A DNA stretch of 64,000 bases from Portulaca oleracea. Its lineage: Eukaryota; Streptophyta; Magnoliopsida; Caryophyllales; Portulacaceae. Both the position numbers and the translations under genes were made by a program. The DNA lies in contig CM055892.1 of the NCBI GenBank assembly GCA_029582165.1, forward strand, positions 5,056,754 to 5,120,753, written 5' to 3'. The notes beneath the pieces were generated by a model. The model was not told where the DNA came from and ran no database searches. It saw nothing but the letters and a program-made list of their open reading frames with translations. Of this stretch, positions 11,913 through 21,974 are shown piece by piece (within the stretch, counting starts at the first letter, position 1; each line of letters starts with the position of its first letter).

Positions 11913-12838
11913 CAAGGAGAGTTCACAACCCTAGGCCTACCCACCATGATTATCTAGGATAATATACCAATAATCACTAAAGGAATGACTTAAAAACACC
12001 GCGAAATTACTTGGATAAAGTAAACAAGATTTTTGTGGAAGTTGGGAAAACCCTACAATGCATAATCATAACAACAATATTCTGAATAAGCTGCTAAAAC
12101 ATGCTAAGGGGAGGGGTGTTTATACAAATGGGGGGTAAAACAATAAAACTCAACGTTTCACTCAAAAGCACGTGCTGGATCAGTGGCCGTCCCGGGCGGC
12201 ACGACTCAGTCGTGGGTGTTACCAGACAATCAGCGCTGCATTAGTAGCAGCCGGATGTCGGCGCGACGAGACAATGGGCGCAACGGTCAGCAACTGGACA
12301 GTGGGGTGTCACGGGTGCGACCGATGCTTTCGCAGGTGTGACGGGCGGGTGCTGGCATCGCTTTCTGTACGCTGGTAGCGGTTGGTTTCGGCGTGAAACA
12401 TCGGAGTTCTCTCGAGCGAACGCTGGCAGCGGCGATCAGTGAAGGCTAGCGAAGACTTCGGCCAAGGACAGGTAACGGGCGCTACAGCTGCCCCGACCAC
12501 GGTAACACGCGCGACACAAGGAGTGGCGGGCGCTATATCCTATTGCTTAGGACTATCTTGGTGCTGCTCCTTCCCTCCTTGTGTTTTGCTATCCCGGGGC
12601 CACACCCGAACCCATATGCCATGTAGATTCTCATCCCGGGACGGCCCTGGGTCCCACTTGAAGTGGATTCCATAGCCGATGCTGATCAACTCATGACTTC
12701 AGGGCCCCGGGTCCAAAGTGTATTCCGCACCCGACCCTGACGTCATTTTCCTCGTGTTTCATGGGGGGGACGGTTGCGAGAAAGCTTGGTGACTGTGAAA
12801 GTCAAGGCTTGGGCCCCATTCCGATATAGTCCAGTATC

Positions 12839-13557
12839 CTTAGGTCTATGGTTTCAGACAGGGACACCAAGTTCTTGAGCTATTTCTGGGTTACTCTATG
12901 GAAGAAGATGGGTACTCAACTCAAGTTTAGCACTACCTACCATCCCCAGACAGATGGGCAAACTGAGGTCACCAACAAGACCTTAGGTTCACTCTTGAGA
13001 GGCTTGATGAGTAGACATAAAGGCAGCTGGGATACTATGTTGCCCCAAGCAGAATTTACATTCAATAGGGCCCCAAGCAAGGCCACTGGATACTCACCTT
13101 TCCAGGTAGTCTATGGTCTGAATCTAATTACACCCTTGGATTTAGTCCCTTAAGCTACAACAGTCAAGTCCAATTATGAAGCTAAGACTAGGGCCAAACA
13201 AATCAAGGAGTTCCATCAGTAAGTGCAACAGAAAATTGAAAAGCATAATGAGAAGATAGCAGCAGCAGCAGCAGTAGCAAATCAGAAGAGAAGGAGAGTT
13301 GTGTTTGTTTCAGGTGACTTAGTATGGGTACACCTCGGAAAAGACATGTTTCCTAGTAGGAGGAAAGGGAAGCTTGTATCCAGGGAAGATGGTTCATTTG
13401 AAGTACTTGAGCAAGTTAATGAAAATGCCTACAAACTTTATCTATCTAAAGATTGTGGAGGCAGTGCAACTTTCAATGTTGCAGACCTCAGGCTTTATTA
13501 TCTAGAGGAGGAAGGTTTACCAAGTTTGAGGGCAAACTTTTCATAGCCAGGGGAGGA
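12839..13557 (+). pseudogene. Gypsy integrase C-part, after the nested element
   Basis: Resumes the integrase core with the second catalytic Asp (VSDRDTKFLSYFW) and the Glu context (HPQTDGQTEVTNKTL), then NRAPSKATGYSPFQVVYG. The C-terminal part ends with DLVWVHL, RRKGKLVSREDGSFEVL and FNVADLRLYY, the usual DNA-binding tail of this gypsy group. No chromodomain is visible. A stop lies at about 13151 and another near 13220. The frame ends at about 13545, close to the polypurine stretch CAGGGGAGGA (13548-13557) that precedes the 3' LTR. Confidence 0.9.
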
Positions 13558-13739
13558 TGATGGAGGTCCATCCCAACCTACATTATTATCTGAGTCAGTA
13601 AGGCAACCAGAGAAGACTTTCTTTCCTAAAGTCCATAGCATGCGCAGTTCCTATTGGGATTTAGTCGGGAATTCAGGAGGGATCAAGTCCCTCATCTACC
13701 AGGATTGAGTCAGCAGGTGAACACAGGTCCTAGGGTAAT

Positions 13740-16130
13740 TGTGATACCCGGATTTCTCCGGAAAAAAATGTCATTATTATTAATATAGTATTATTATTAT
13801 TATTATTATTATTTATTATTATTATTATTATTATTATTCTGGTCGTATATTTAATGGGCTTCCTAATTTATTTAGAACTCTAAACCCTAGCCCTCCTAAT
13901 TATATATACCCACCTCCTCAGAAAATAATACAGTGTCTCCGGCCGACTCTCAAACAGAAATAGAGAACGAAGGAAAGAAGGGTAATTTTCAGCAGTGAAG
14001 GAATCCAAAGGTTAGTACCGTTATATTTTTCATGGTATATGTCAATCCCTGAGCCAAAACATTTAATTCTGAGGCTAATTTTGGGTCTACCTATACATGT
14101 TAATTAAGCACTAGGAGTGAATTGCATACTTTTCGTTGTGTTCGGTGGTCGACCTCTAGATTCACATTGGCTGTGGTAGTGGGGATGCATGGTTCTGTGT
14201 ATAGCATGTTATTGGTTGTCCCTGACAATTAGTATTAAGAATTAAAGGAAGGGTTAATAAAAAGGGGTAAACTTTCCAATTAATTGAGGCTCCGTGATGT
14301 AAATTAGGGTATAGTATGGATGGCAATATTGTTGGCGACAACAGAGACAGAGGAATAGGTAATCACATCTGTTGGGTGCATCAAAATATGGCGTATTATA
14401 TATGATGGATTCATGAACATGATGATATATGGGTGGATGTTTATGATGTGATGGTAAAAAAATAAAATAGGAGGAGTAGGAATTAGTAGGAACTCAGAAG
14501 GTAATTAAGGAGCCCTTCTTTTTCAAATTGGAATGACTGTGAATTAGGGAAAGGAGTATGTGGTAATATGATAGAGCACTGGCAAAGGAACTTGGTAAAA
14601 TATACATGCATACATAGTGGCCGCCAATTATTTGGGACAGTGGGGGGCAAATTCGTATTATAATCAGTAATGTATTTTGTGAGTTCTGTACACTAGTAAT
14701 CTTAGCCTTAGTAAATAGTCATATCAAGATAGAGGTTGTGATGGACAACCTGGGTATAGCTAATATGTATACGCGCAGATATTTTTGGGCAAATTATGAA
14801 AAGTACAAGCCCCTATTAATTATTAGATTTTGGATGAATTATAGGTGAACCTATTTCGTTGTAGTAGATTATCCAATTTTTGTTGTTTCAGGTAAGTGGT
14901 GTGATACTTCTTTCGTCTTTTTCGTGCCAAAAATATTATTTTGTTACTGTCCTTTTCCGTAAGTTTATTTCTGTTAAATCGGGTTGGCATGTTATCATTT
15001 AATTATATTATTTTTAGTATTATTTATGTCACGACAGATTGTTTGACCTACATTGATTTATATGTGTTTTTATAAAGTACCCGTTTGACGTTAATTTTAT
15101 AAGTCGTATTAGTATTTTTGTCATTTATACACCAAGGGAGATTTTTGTAATAATTTGACTTGTATATTTATAAAGTAGTCGTTTTGCATAATACTTTTTG
15201 GTATTTAAATTATTTGAACCTTCCGTCTCTTAGTAATTTTGTTAGTTTAGTTTATTGCTATTTGAAATTACTTGACTGAGTACTGTTTGTACATTTTGAT
15301 GTTCAAGTTACTGGTTTTGTTTTTGGGCTATGTCTTATGCGTTAGCCAGTTAAGGTATGCACTGGACCTGTCGATCGACTTGTATGCACGCTATTGTGTA
15401 TTCTGATATGTGTATGTGTTTCGTTGGGCCCGATTCTTTGTTGCCCTGCCACTGGGTCAATAGTGGTACATCGTTGCCCCGCCACTGGGTCAATAGTGGT
15501 TTATCGTTGCCCTTGTCACTGGGTCAATAGTGACCTTAGCCCTAACTACTGTGTTTTTGATTGCATTGTTCTGTTATACACTTTGTTACTTTGACGGAAA
15601 TCGTTTGATCAATATTATGTTCTATCTTGGAAGTTTTAAGCTGAGTAAAATATTTTGTAAGACCCAGTCATATATTGTTATTCATTTATTTATTAACTCT
15701 GACCCAACCTATGTTTTACCCACATGTCCACCGAGCTAAAGGAGTCTTACGCTATTTACTGGGCTTCCGAGCTCATCCTTTCATCTTCCTATTTTTTTTT
15801 TCAGGTTCCACCCTTACCAGTATCTAAGTTTCAGGAAGGGATTCATGGGTTCAAGCCTTTATTTTTGGAGCTTTGGAGTTTATTCTCAACCTAGCAGAAT
15901 TTTTATTTTGATGTCAAGTCAAACCTTTGGGCTATAAAGTTGTAATTAGTAATTGAGATTGTCGTATGTTTCTTTTAGACTCTTGTTGAGTTGGACCAAT
16001 TATTATTTTGGGGTTGTGAGTTATTAAAGACCTTGTGTTTCCCTTGTTATAGTTTAGCCTTGCATGCTTGTAGGACTTCTAGTGCTGCAAGTGGTGCGGC
16101 GTCTGTTACCCCTCGGTTCGGGGCGTGACA
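13740..16130 (+). mobile_element. Solo LTR, 2.39 kb (gypsy type)
   Basis: Starts TGTGATACCCGG and ends GGGGCGTGACA, with a 5-bp target duplication GTAAT (13735-13739 and 16131-16135). No internal coding region or second LTR is present. It contains a TTA microsatellite near the start (about 13778-13836) and three copies of a roughly 32-bp minisatellite (15441-15533). The TGT...ACA ends resemble those of long gypsy LTRs. The strand is assigned from the similar layout of the larger solo LTR at 33211. Confidence 0.82.
15441..15533 (+). repeat. Minisatellite, three copies of about 32 bp
   Basis: Three successive units share the core CACTGGGTCAATAGTG. They lie in the second half of the solo LTR. 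Confidence 0.85.
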
Positions 16131-16683
16131 GTAATTTTGAAGCATTTGAACAGAGACAATTGATCACCCAGGGAGCCTATGAGAAAGGCAGTTTGACCTT
16201 AGAACCAAAGTTCAATTCATGCAATTGAACCTTGGTAGAACCCCAACCTGTGAAATCAGGGTTCATGTTCTCCTAAGGTCTGAATAAGCTGTGTATGAAG
16301 GCAATGGCATTTAGTGGATTCTATGTATTCCTTAGTCTATCTATAGCCTATGATCGAGGAGTGCAGGTCACTGAAGTTCTAGGGCATTTTCTACGGCAGC
16401 AGCACAGTCCTACTAGGATTGCATATGTTTAAGCAGTTGGGAAAGTTTTGGGATTACTAGTTTTTTTAAGGTCATTTGGTCATTTCCTCATTAATGATCG
16501 AGTTACCACGGTTAAATCCTACTACTCCAGCACTTAGCAGCAGCTAAGGTTAATTAATAACAAGTGGAGAAGTGACTAAGGCAAGAAGAAGCAGCCGCTG
16601 GCCCAATCAGAAGCAGCCAGTATCCATTTCTTGCTTTGCTGTATTTCTTGATGTAATCTGATGTAATTACAATGTAAAATTAG

Positions 16684-18631
16684 TGATAACTGCAATTCAT
16701 GACTAAATTTTTAGGGGTTTTCGATAGTGAATTAGGGATAATTTTATGTGTGAACCTTGATTTATATTCCAATCTCCCTACTACACTTGTTGTTGTTGTT
16801 TTTATGTGAAATTGTAGGTTTTGAGGCCAAAACACCAATTTTCTCTCAACATTTGACGAGATTGAGTACACCACGAATCTCCCCTACTAAATACCGAACC
16901 ATGGTATGAATTTGGGATCGAACGGACGACAAAACCCACGGCCAGAGGCCAGCACGGTCAAACAAGGGTGGACCTCACAGTCCGTGGCACAGCAGCATTC
17001 CCTTGGGCCATCAATTCACATCATTCGTTCATCATGCTTCAGCCGGCCTAATAAAAAAAAACAAGGAGGAAAGCCCAATGAGGAGACTTGGAAGTGGAGG
17101 AAATGTATTCCATTCCTTTCACTATCATTCGGCTCAGTGAACAAGAGGAAGGGAAATTAATTGCTTGGGCCCAGCTCTCACCCTTGTTCGGTCCAATCAG
17201 AAGGGAGAGAAATGAGGGCGATTGATATCATTTGCAACTATCCTTCATGTGCCCAATGGAAAAGGAGAGAAGTGGGAGAAATGGATTTTCATTAATCCAT
17301 CATTCACTCGGCCCACACCAAATAGAGAAATGGAGGCAATTCAATTGATTGGCCCACCGATTGTATTTTCCCAGCACCAAAGAGGGAAATAGGAAGGAAT
17401 TAAATTCGTTGGGCTCATCCACCATTCACTCGGTCCAATCCCAAGGAAGAGGAGTGGAGGCCCATTGATACCATTCTTCATGCGGTCCAATCAAGAGAAG
17501 AGAAAGTGGGGCATTTGTGGCTGGTTTCGGGAAGCACAAGAGGACTGATGGGAGATTGGAGGTAGTGGCTATCACGGGATGTCCGTGAGGAAGGCCACGG
17601 TCCCTGGCTGTGCTTTGTGCGTGTGATGAGCGTATCTCGCAAGTGAAGGCAACAGTTATTTTCTTATTATTCGGAATTCATTGAGTTTTTCATATACCAT
17701 TCACCCTTCCATCAAGAGAAAAGACAAAGTCCTCCCATCTACTCCTCTCCATTAATCAAGACTAAGATCCAGATTGATTCGAAGAAAAGCGAATATCAAG
17801 ATTCGGAAAGAAATTATCAACGTTCGCGAGGAAGACTCAGCCCCGGGATCGAAAGGCTCGACAGTCGTATTCCTTGTAGTTTGTATCTCTTTTCGATTAC
17901 TTTCTTGTTTTGAGAATTAATCGTGATGTTTGGAACTTGTTTCATACTTTTCTTGAATATGAGTGAGTAGTTTATCTTAATTCTAGGGTTTTGCAACCCG
18001 AAACAATGTAGTTTTGATTAATATTATTAGTTTGTGCATGAATTCTTGATTAGAATCAATAGAAGGTTGTGTTTTCCATGTTTATAAATATTCTTAAGGC
18101 CTTGGATATTTGTAAGTTTGAGATTAACCTAAGAAGTACTGAAAGGTGAATTAGGGTAATCTGACTACCAACCTGTCTACTTAGGTTTGCGAAAGTTGAG
18201 AAAGGAGTAGTGAACTAGGGAATCATTAGACAACCTGACTTTTTGAGACCTTCAATTCTGATTAGCCTAAAAGGCAGACGAAAGTTGTTGATTAGGTTGT
18301 TTAGAATAATTCTATTTAGCATCGAAAGGGCGATAGAATTCAGAGGTTGTCGATTCTTGGTTCGTTCTTGAATGTATGATTGTGCAAACTAGGTTTTAGT
18401 AATCAAACTCGTTGTTAGGTTAGCTTTTCCCTAGAAGTCTTTCTCTCTTGATAGAACCTTTGATTTATTTTTCCAGCTTTATTAGTTTAATTAGTTTTTT
18501 TTAAGTCTTCCAAAACCAAAAACCTGATTAGCTTAGCAATCGTGATAGAGATTAGTTTATTGAGCTGCTAATTGAGTCCCTGTGGGATCGACCTTGACGT
18601 CTTTACGACACCGCGCGCTTGCCCGCCAATC
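16684..18631 (+). mobile_element. Solo LTR, 1.95 kb
   Basis: Starts TGATAACTGC and ends near CCCGCCAATC(A). It is flanked by ATTAG (16679-16683 and 18632-18636), so it interrupts the gypsy LTR with a 5-bp duplication that shares one base with the terminal CA. The segment near the end (AGTCCCTGTGGGATCGACC at about 18573) resembles ends of Athila/Tat-type LTRs. No coding region is seen. Confidence 0.78.
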
Positions 18632-18806
18632 ATTAGCCTTAAATTTCACTTATATTTGTTAATCAGGTTTAGAAGTAGATTAGAAGTTTCTTTCACCATA
18701 GGAAACCTCATTTACTCGAGTTATAGCCAGCTGCTTGCTTAAAGCAACATATATAAGCCAACTCTTGTAATATTATTCATTATGTGTGAGTTTATGAATC
18801 AGTTGA

Positions 18807-19560
18807 TGGAGTGTATCGGGCTAGGGCCCGATCATCTAAGTCCATGGCCTTCAAGTCTATCCGCACCCCCGCCCGAGAACACGAGCGAAGCAACTCTAAG
18901 ATCGGCTGTGGAGTCCATTTTAAGGTGGACCCGGGACCTTGGGGGCGTATACGAACCATCCTTGGGCGTGGCATCCACTATAAGTGGGATCCCGACCCTT
19001 GGGGCAGTACTGCGTCGTCTCGAGAACAAAGCGAGAGGTGGAATCAAGATACGAAAGTGATCCGGGCAATGACTTGCAAGATGGGAGGCATTGGAGCAAC
19101 GGGACAAGTGGAGGCCAGCGTAACACCCGCTACGGTGTCCGTGACACCCGCTACGCTTGGCACTAGTACAAGCGAGCCAAGGCAGCAAGAGGTCGCGCCT
19201 GAGTCACCTCAGTCGCACCCGCGACTTAATCCTGGTTTGTGCGTCGCGCCCGTTACCGACTACGTCGCGCCCACGACATTTTGTTTGGCCCAGCTAGGAA
19301 ACGGAGCAGGATGACCTCGCGCTCGCGAAAAGGACTGTCACGCCTATGAAAGCAGCACGTCGCGCCCGCTACAAATATTGTCGCATCTGCGACCCACGTC
19401 GGCCAGCGACAGTTTGTGGCGGACAGAAGCTCATCGCGCCCGCGACCCCCCCTCGACACGCGCATGACTTATTTATTTTTGCTGAATTTTAACCTAATTT
19501 TCTGTTTATTATAAATACCATGTTTAGCACTCTTTTCTAGGCAACTTATGTTGATGAATG
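18807..19560 (+). repeat. Partial GC-rich LTR related to that of the pol-less element
   Basis: Starts TGGAGTGTATCGGG. It shares a recognisable block (GGTGGACCCGGG context at about 18915-18945) with the sense strand of the LTR at 7199-8261, and has the same GC-rich body followed by a TATA box (ATTATAAATACC, about 19508). It is plus-oriented. Its right limit is unclear, no primer-binding site is seen, and the region grades into AT-rich DNA before the copia insertion at 19705. Confidence 0.5.
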
Positions 19561-19704
19561 ATATGCCCATCAAATTTCCTTTTGATGAGATTAATTAGAA
19601 ATTTGAGACCTATCCTTTTCTTTAATCCCTTTTATTTTTTAAAGCAAATAATCTCACATGCTTTGTCATGGTTGGCTGGTTTCTAACTTCTCCCCTATGG
19701 CCAA

Positions 19705-20076
19705 TATTGCTTTTAATGAGACACATAACGACCATATAATCTATGGGATTAATTCCTCATTGATGTGGCAGTTACAACAATCATAAAACTCCCATTAATT
19801 ACCCCTCCTATTAAGTATGTTTAGTTCTACTTAAAGGGATGATTTTGGGGTTGTCGATAGAGACTAATGTACACACAATTGTCCACTGGATAAACACTCT
19901 CTCTGTTCTCTTACATAGTCTACCATTACAAGACTCGGGTTTGCGGTGTGGCAATTATCCGGCGACTCTAGTAGCCACCGGAGATCGATTGACATTATTC
20001 CGACTTCAATTTTGTGGGTACAACAACAGCAAGTGATCCTATTTCCATACCTAAGGTCAGTCCTTATATTCTAACA
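19705..20076 (+). repeat. 5' LTR of the gag-only element
   Basis: About 372 bp, matching 32605-32975 with modest divergence. The boundaries come from the GCCAA duplication. The LTR begins TATTG rather than TG and ends CTAACA. Confidence 0.85.
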
Positions 20077-20077
20077 G

Positions 20078-20090
20078 TGGTATCAGAGTC
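20078..20090 (+). other. Primer-binding site of the gag-only element
   Basis: TGGTATCAGAGTC, one base after the 5' LTR and complementary to plant initiator tRNA-Met. Confidence 0.85.
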
Positions 20091-21322
20091 TTCTTGCTCG
20101 TTTTTGGTCCCCCGTGTATATGAAGTTGATAGCACTCAAAGGTATTGATTGTCACCCTGCTTAGTGCTAATACGTGAAAACCTCCTTCCCTAAGTTGTGA
20201 ACCTGAGGCTGTCAAATATGCCTCAAATCTAAACCAAACCAATGCTCTACCTGATTTGAACAATATTTTTTTCAGTTCTACACCAGCCGTAAACCCATTT
20301 TTTTTAAAGTAAAATATGAAAATTGAAAAGGGTAGAAGAAGAAGAAGAAGATTAAGTATTCTTTTTAGTATACCCATCTGACGGCCTGGGAAGGGAGGCG
20401 CGTGTGAGTGATGCGCCGCCGATGGAGACTCTGTTGTCTTCCTTCTTCCTGCAATCGCCCTAATATCCCGATCTGTCAAACCCGACGGTAAACTCGCGAG
20501 ATCGGCCGACATTGGAGGCGCGTCGAGAACGCGCACCGCCGCCTGACGAGTGCGTCGACGGTGTTTTCGGCACCGATAAAGTCGCCGATAGCCGATCAAT
20601 GTGATGGCGGTTTTAGTTTTTGGAGTTTGATTGTTATGAGAACAAATCAAGGGTTTGGAAAGGGGGCGAATTGGACGGTTGACTTAATTTTGGTTGTGTG
20701 AAGACCATCACGGCTAAGTATTAGTGGTGGCAGTTGGAGATGGAGGCTGCCATGGATGGAGCAGTTGAAGCTCCATGGCTTGTTTTCACTGGCAGAGAAA
20801 GAAGAAAAAGAGTCGTATGGGACTTTGTGTTTGAGACTATGTTTTGTTTTAAATAATGATTGTGTTTTTTTTTTTGTAATATTAAAAATAAAACAAAAAG
20901 AAAAGGGAGGCTAGTGCATAGATGGAAACCTCTTGTCATGGGGTATTTTTTTGTGTTTATTTTAACTTTGTGTTAATTGATTGTTAATTCTGATTAAATA
21001 ATTTAATTTTGTATTAATTATTAACTATGTGTTGATTATGTATATGCTAATTCAAGTTTATTATTATTTTAATTATGTTTTTATGTGTTAATCAGAATAT
21101 CTGTATTTAATATATTTTGTTTAATTTAATTTGTGTAATTGTAATAAACATGTGTTAAACATTAATTTTAATTTGTTTGGTTAATTAGATCGTCTATTAC
21201 ATGTTTTATGATATTCTTGAATGATCGTGTGTCATACATTATGTTAGAAACAATCGTACATTATTCTGTTTTTTTTTTATGATTCATTCGCTCACATGTT
21301 TGGAATATATTATAGAAATGTG
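20091..21322. other. 5' leader of the gag-only element with a GC-rich island
   Basis: Non-coding leader. Bases 20380-20620 are unusually GC-rich and CpG-rich compared with AT-rich DNA on both sides. A minus-strand frame (20650-20057, with RRLYRCRKHRRRTRQ and LPSGLTDRDIRAIAGRR) covers the island but runs through the primer-binding site into the LTR. I do not recognise it. 20640-21322 is AT-rich and shows nothing else. Confidence 0.5.
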
Positions 21323-21899
21323 TGTTAGAGAAAAGTAATAGTAGCAAGATAACAGCGGAAGCGAATAATAGCATCGAAATTGAGATGACGGATATTACGA
21401 CAAAATTTAGGAACGAAAAATAAGCGATAAAATCAAACACTAGAATTACGTGGGAAACCGAAGAACTCAGAGAAAAATCCACGGAAGGCGACAGCCAGAA
21501 AATAATCCACTATGAGAAAGGAGAAGTACAACCTGATCACTATCACAGGGTGTGATGCGATCCACAAAGGAGATTACAATAACAATCTCTCAACACTCAA
21601 CTCACAATCTCTCAGGATACACTGGGGAAAATATTGGTGAGACCCCTTTCTCTCTCAATATTTTCTCTCTCTCTAGCTCTCTGTGTTTACCGATGTATTT
21701 TTGGTGGAGAAACGTGTACCCTATTTATAGGGAAAACTCCCTATAACCTAATTTGACTCCCACTCCAATTAGATTTTGGAATCTAATACAATTAGGAAAC
21801 CCAACATAATAAGGAAACCTAAATAATATCATAATACAATTAGGAAACAAATAATTGTGAGATCAAGAGATTTGGTGATTTTAGGACACTTTCCTAACA
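21323..21899 (-). repeat. 3' LTR of the minus copia element
   Basis: In element sense it runs TGTTAGGAAAGTG to CTCTAACA. The TATA region reads on the minus strand near 21719-21730 (CCCTATAAATAG). It is nearly identical to the other LTR. Confidence 0.93.
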
Positions 21900-21914
21900 A
21901 ACTCCACCTTGGAC
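21900..21914 (-). other. Polypurine tract of the minus copia element
   Basis: The minus strand reads GTCCAAGGTGGAGTT directly before the LTR, a common copia polypurine layout. Confidence 0.75.
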
Positions 21915-21974
21915 TAAAATCAACGAATCATCGGTCCAGATAAACATCTTGACTGTCGCCATCAACACGCCCGC

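Larger units (their letters stand above)
7199..12833 (-). mobile_element. Pol-less LTR retrotransposon, minus orientation
   Basis: A complete non-autonomous LTR element inserted in the gypsy integrase. The target duplication GTATC is at 7194-7198 and 12834-12838. In its own sense it runs right to left: 5' LTR 12833-10032, primer-binding site 10029-10018, gag-like ORF 9682-9095, polypurine tract, then 3' LTR 8261-7199. The internal region is only about 1.77 kb and shows no protease, integrase or reverse transcriptase, so mobility must have depended on another element. Its 5' LTR is interrupted by the hAT element at 10151-11912. Confidence 0.9.
10032..12833 (-). repeat. LTR (5' copy) of the pol-less element, split by hAT
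   Basis: Matches 7199-8261. The two LTR pieces are 10032-10150 and 11913-12833. The left edge reads TAGAG instead of TGGAG, a point change in the terminal dinucleotide context. The right edge ends GATATAGTCCA at 12833, followed by the GTATC target duplication. Confidence 0.87.
2721..18806 (+). mobile_element. Ty3/gypsy retrotransposon with four nested LTR insertions
   Basis: A Ty3/gypsy element in plus orientation. Its 5' LTR is at 2721, a tRNA-Met-type primer-binding site is at 3943, gag, protease, reverse transcriptase, RNase H and integrase follow in gypsy order, and a 3' LTR copy starts at 13558. It is interrupted by a minus LTR element (7199-12833, itself carrying hAT copies) inside integrase and by two solo LTRs inside the 3' LTR. 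The 3' LTR breaks off at 18806 against unrelated LTR sequence, so the right end is missing. Frames are broken throughout. Gag is largely deleted between 4420 and 4490. Confidence 0.9.
13558..18806 (+). repeat. 3' LTR of the gypsy element, twice interrupted and truncated
   Basis: Homologous to 2721 onward in three blocks: 13558-13739, 16131-16683 and 18637-18806. Two solo LTRs fill the gaps. The last block stops at GAATCAGTTGA, although the 5' LTR continues for about another 345 bp, so the end of this LTR is missing. Confidence 0.88.

Noticed and set aside
10126..11915. Pair of similar frames with QKKFIGGAGIIKILL on opposite strands
   Set aside because: They are mirror translations of the inverted hAT arms, not proteins.
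20057..20650. 197-codon minus-strand open frame
   Set aside because: It crosses the leader, the primer-binding site and the LTR of the gag-only element, so it is not a single natural gene. Only the GC island itself is kept as a finding.
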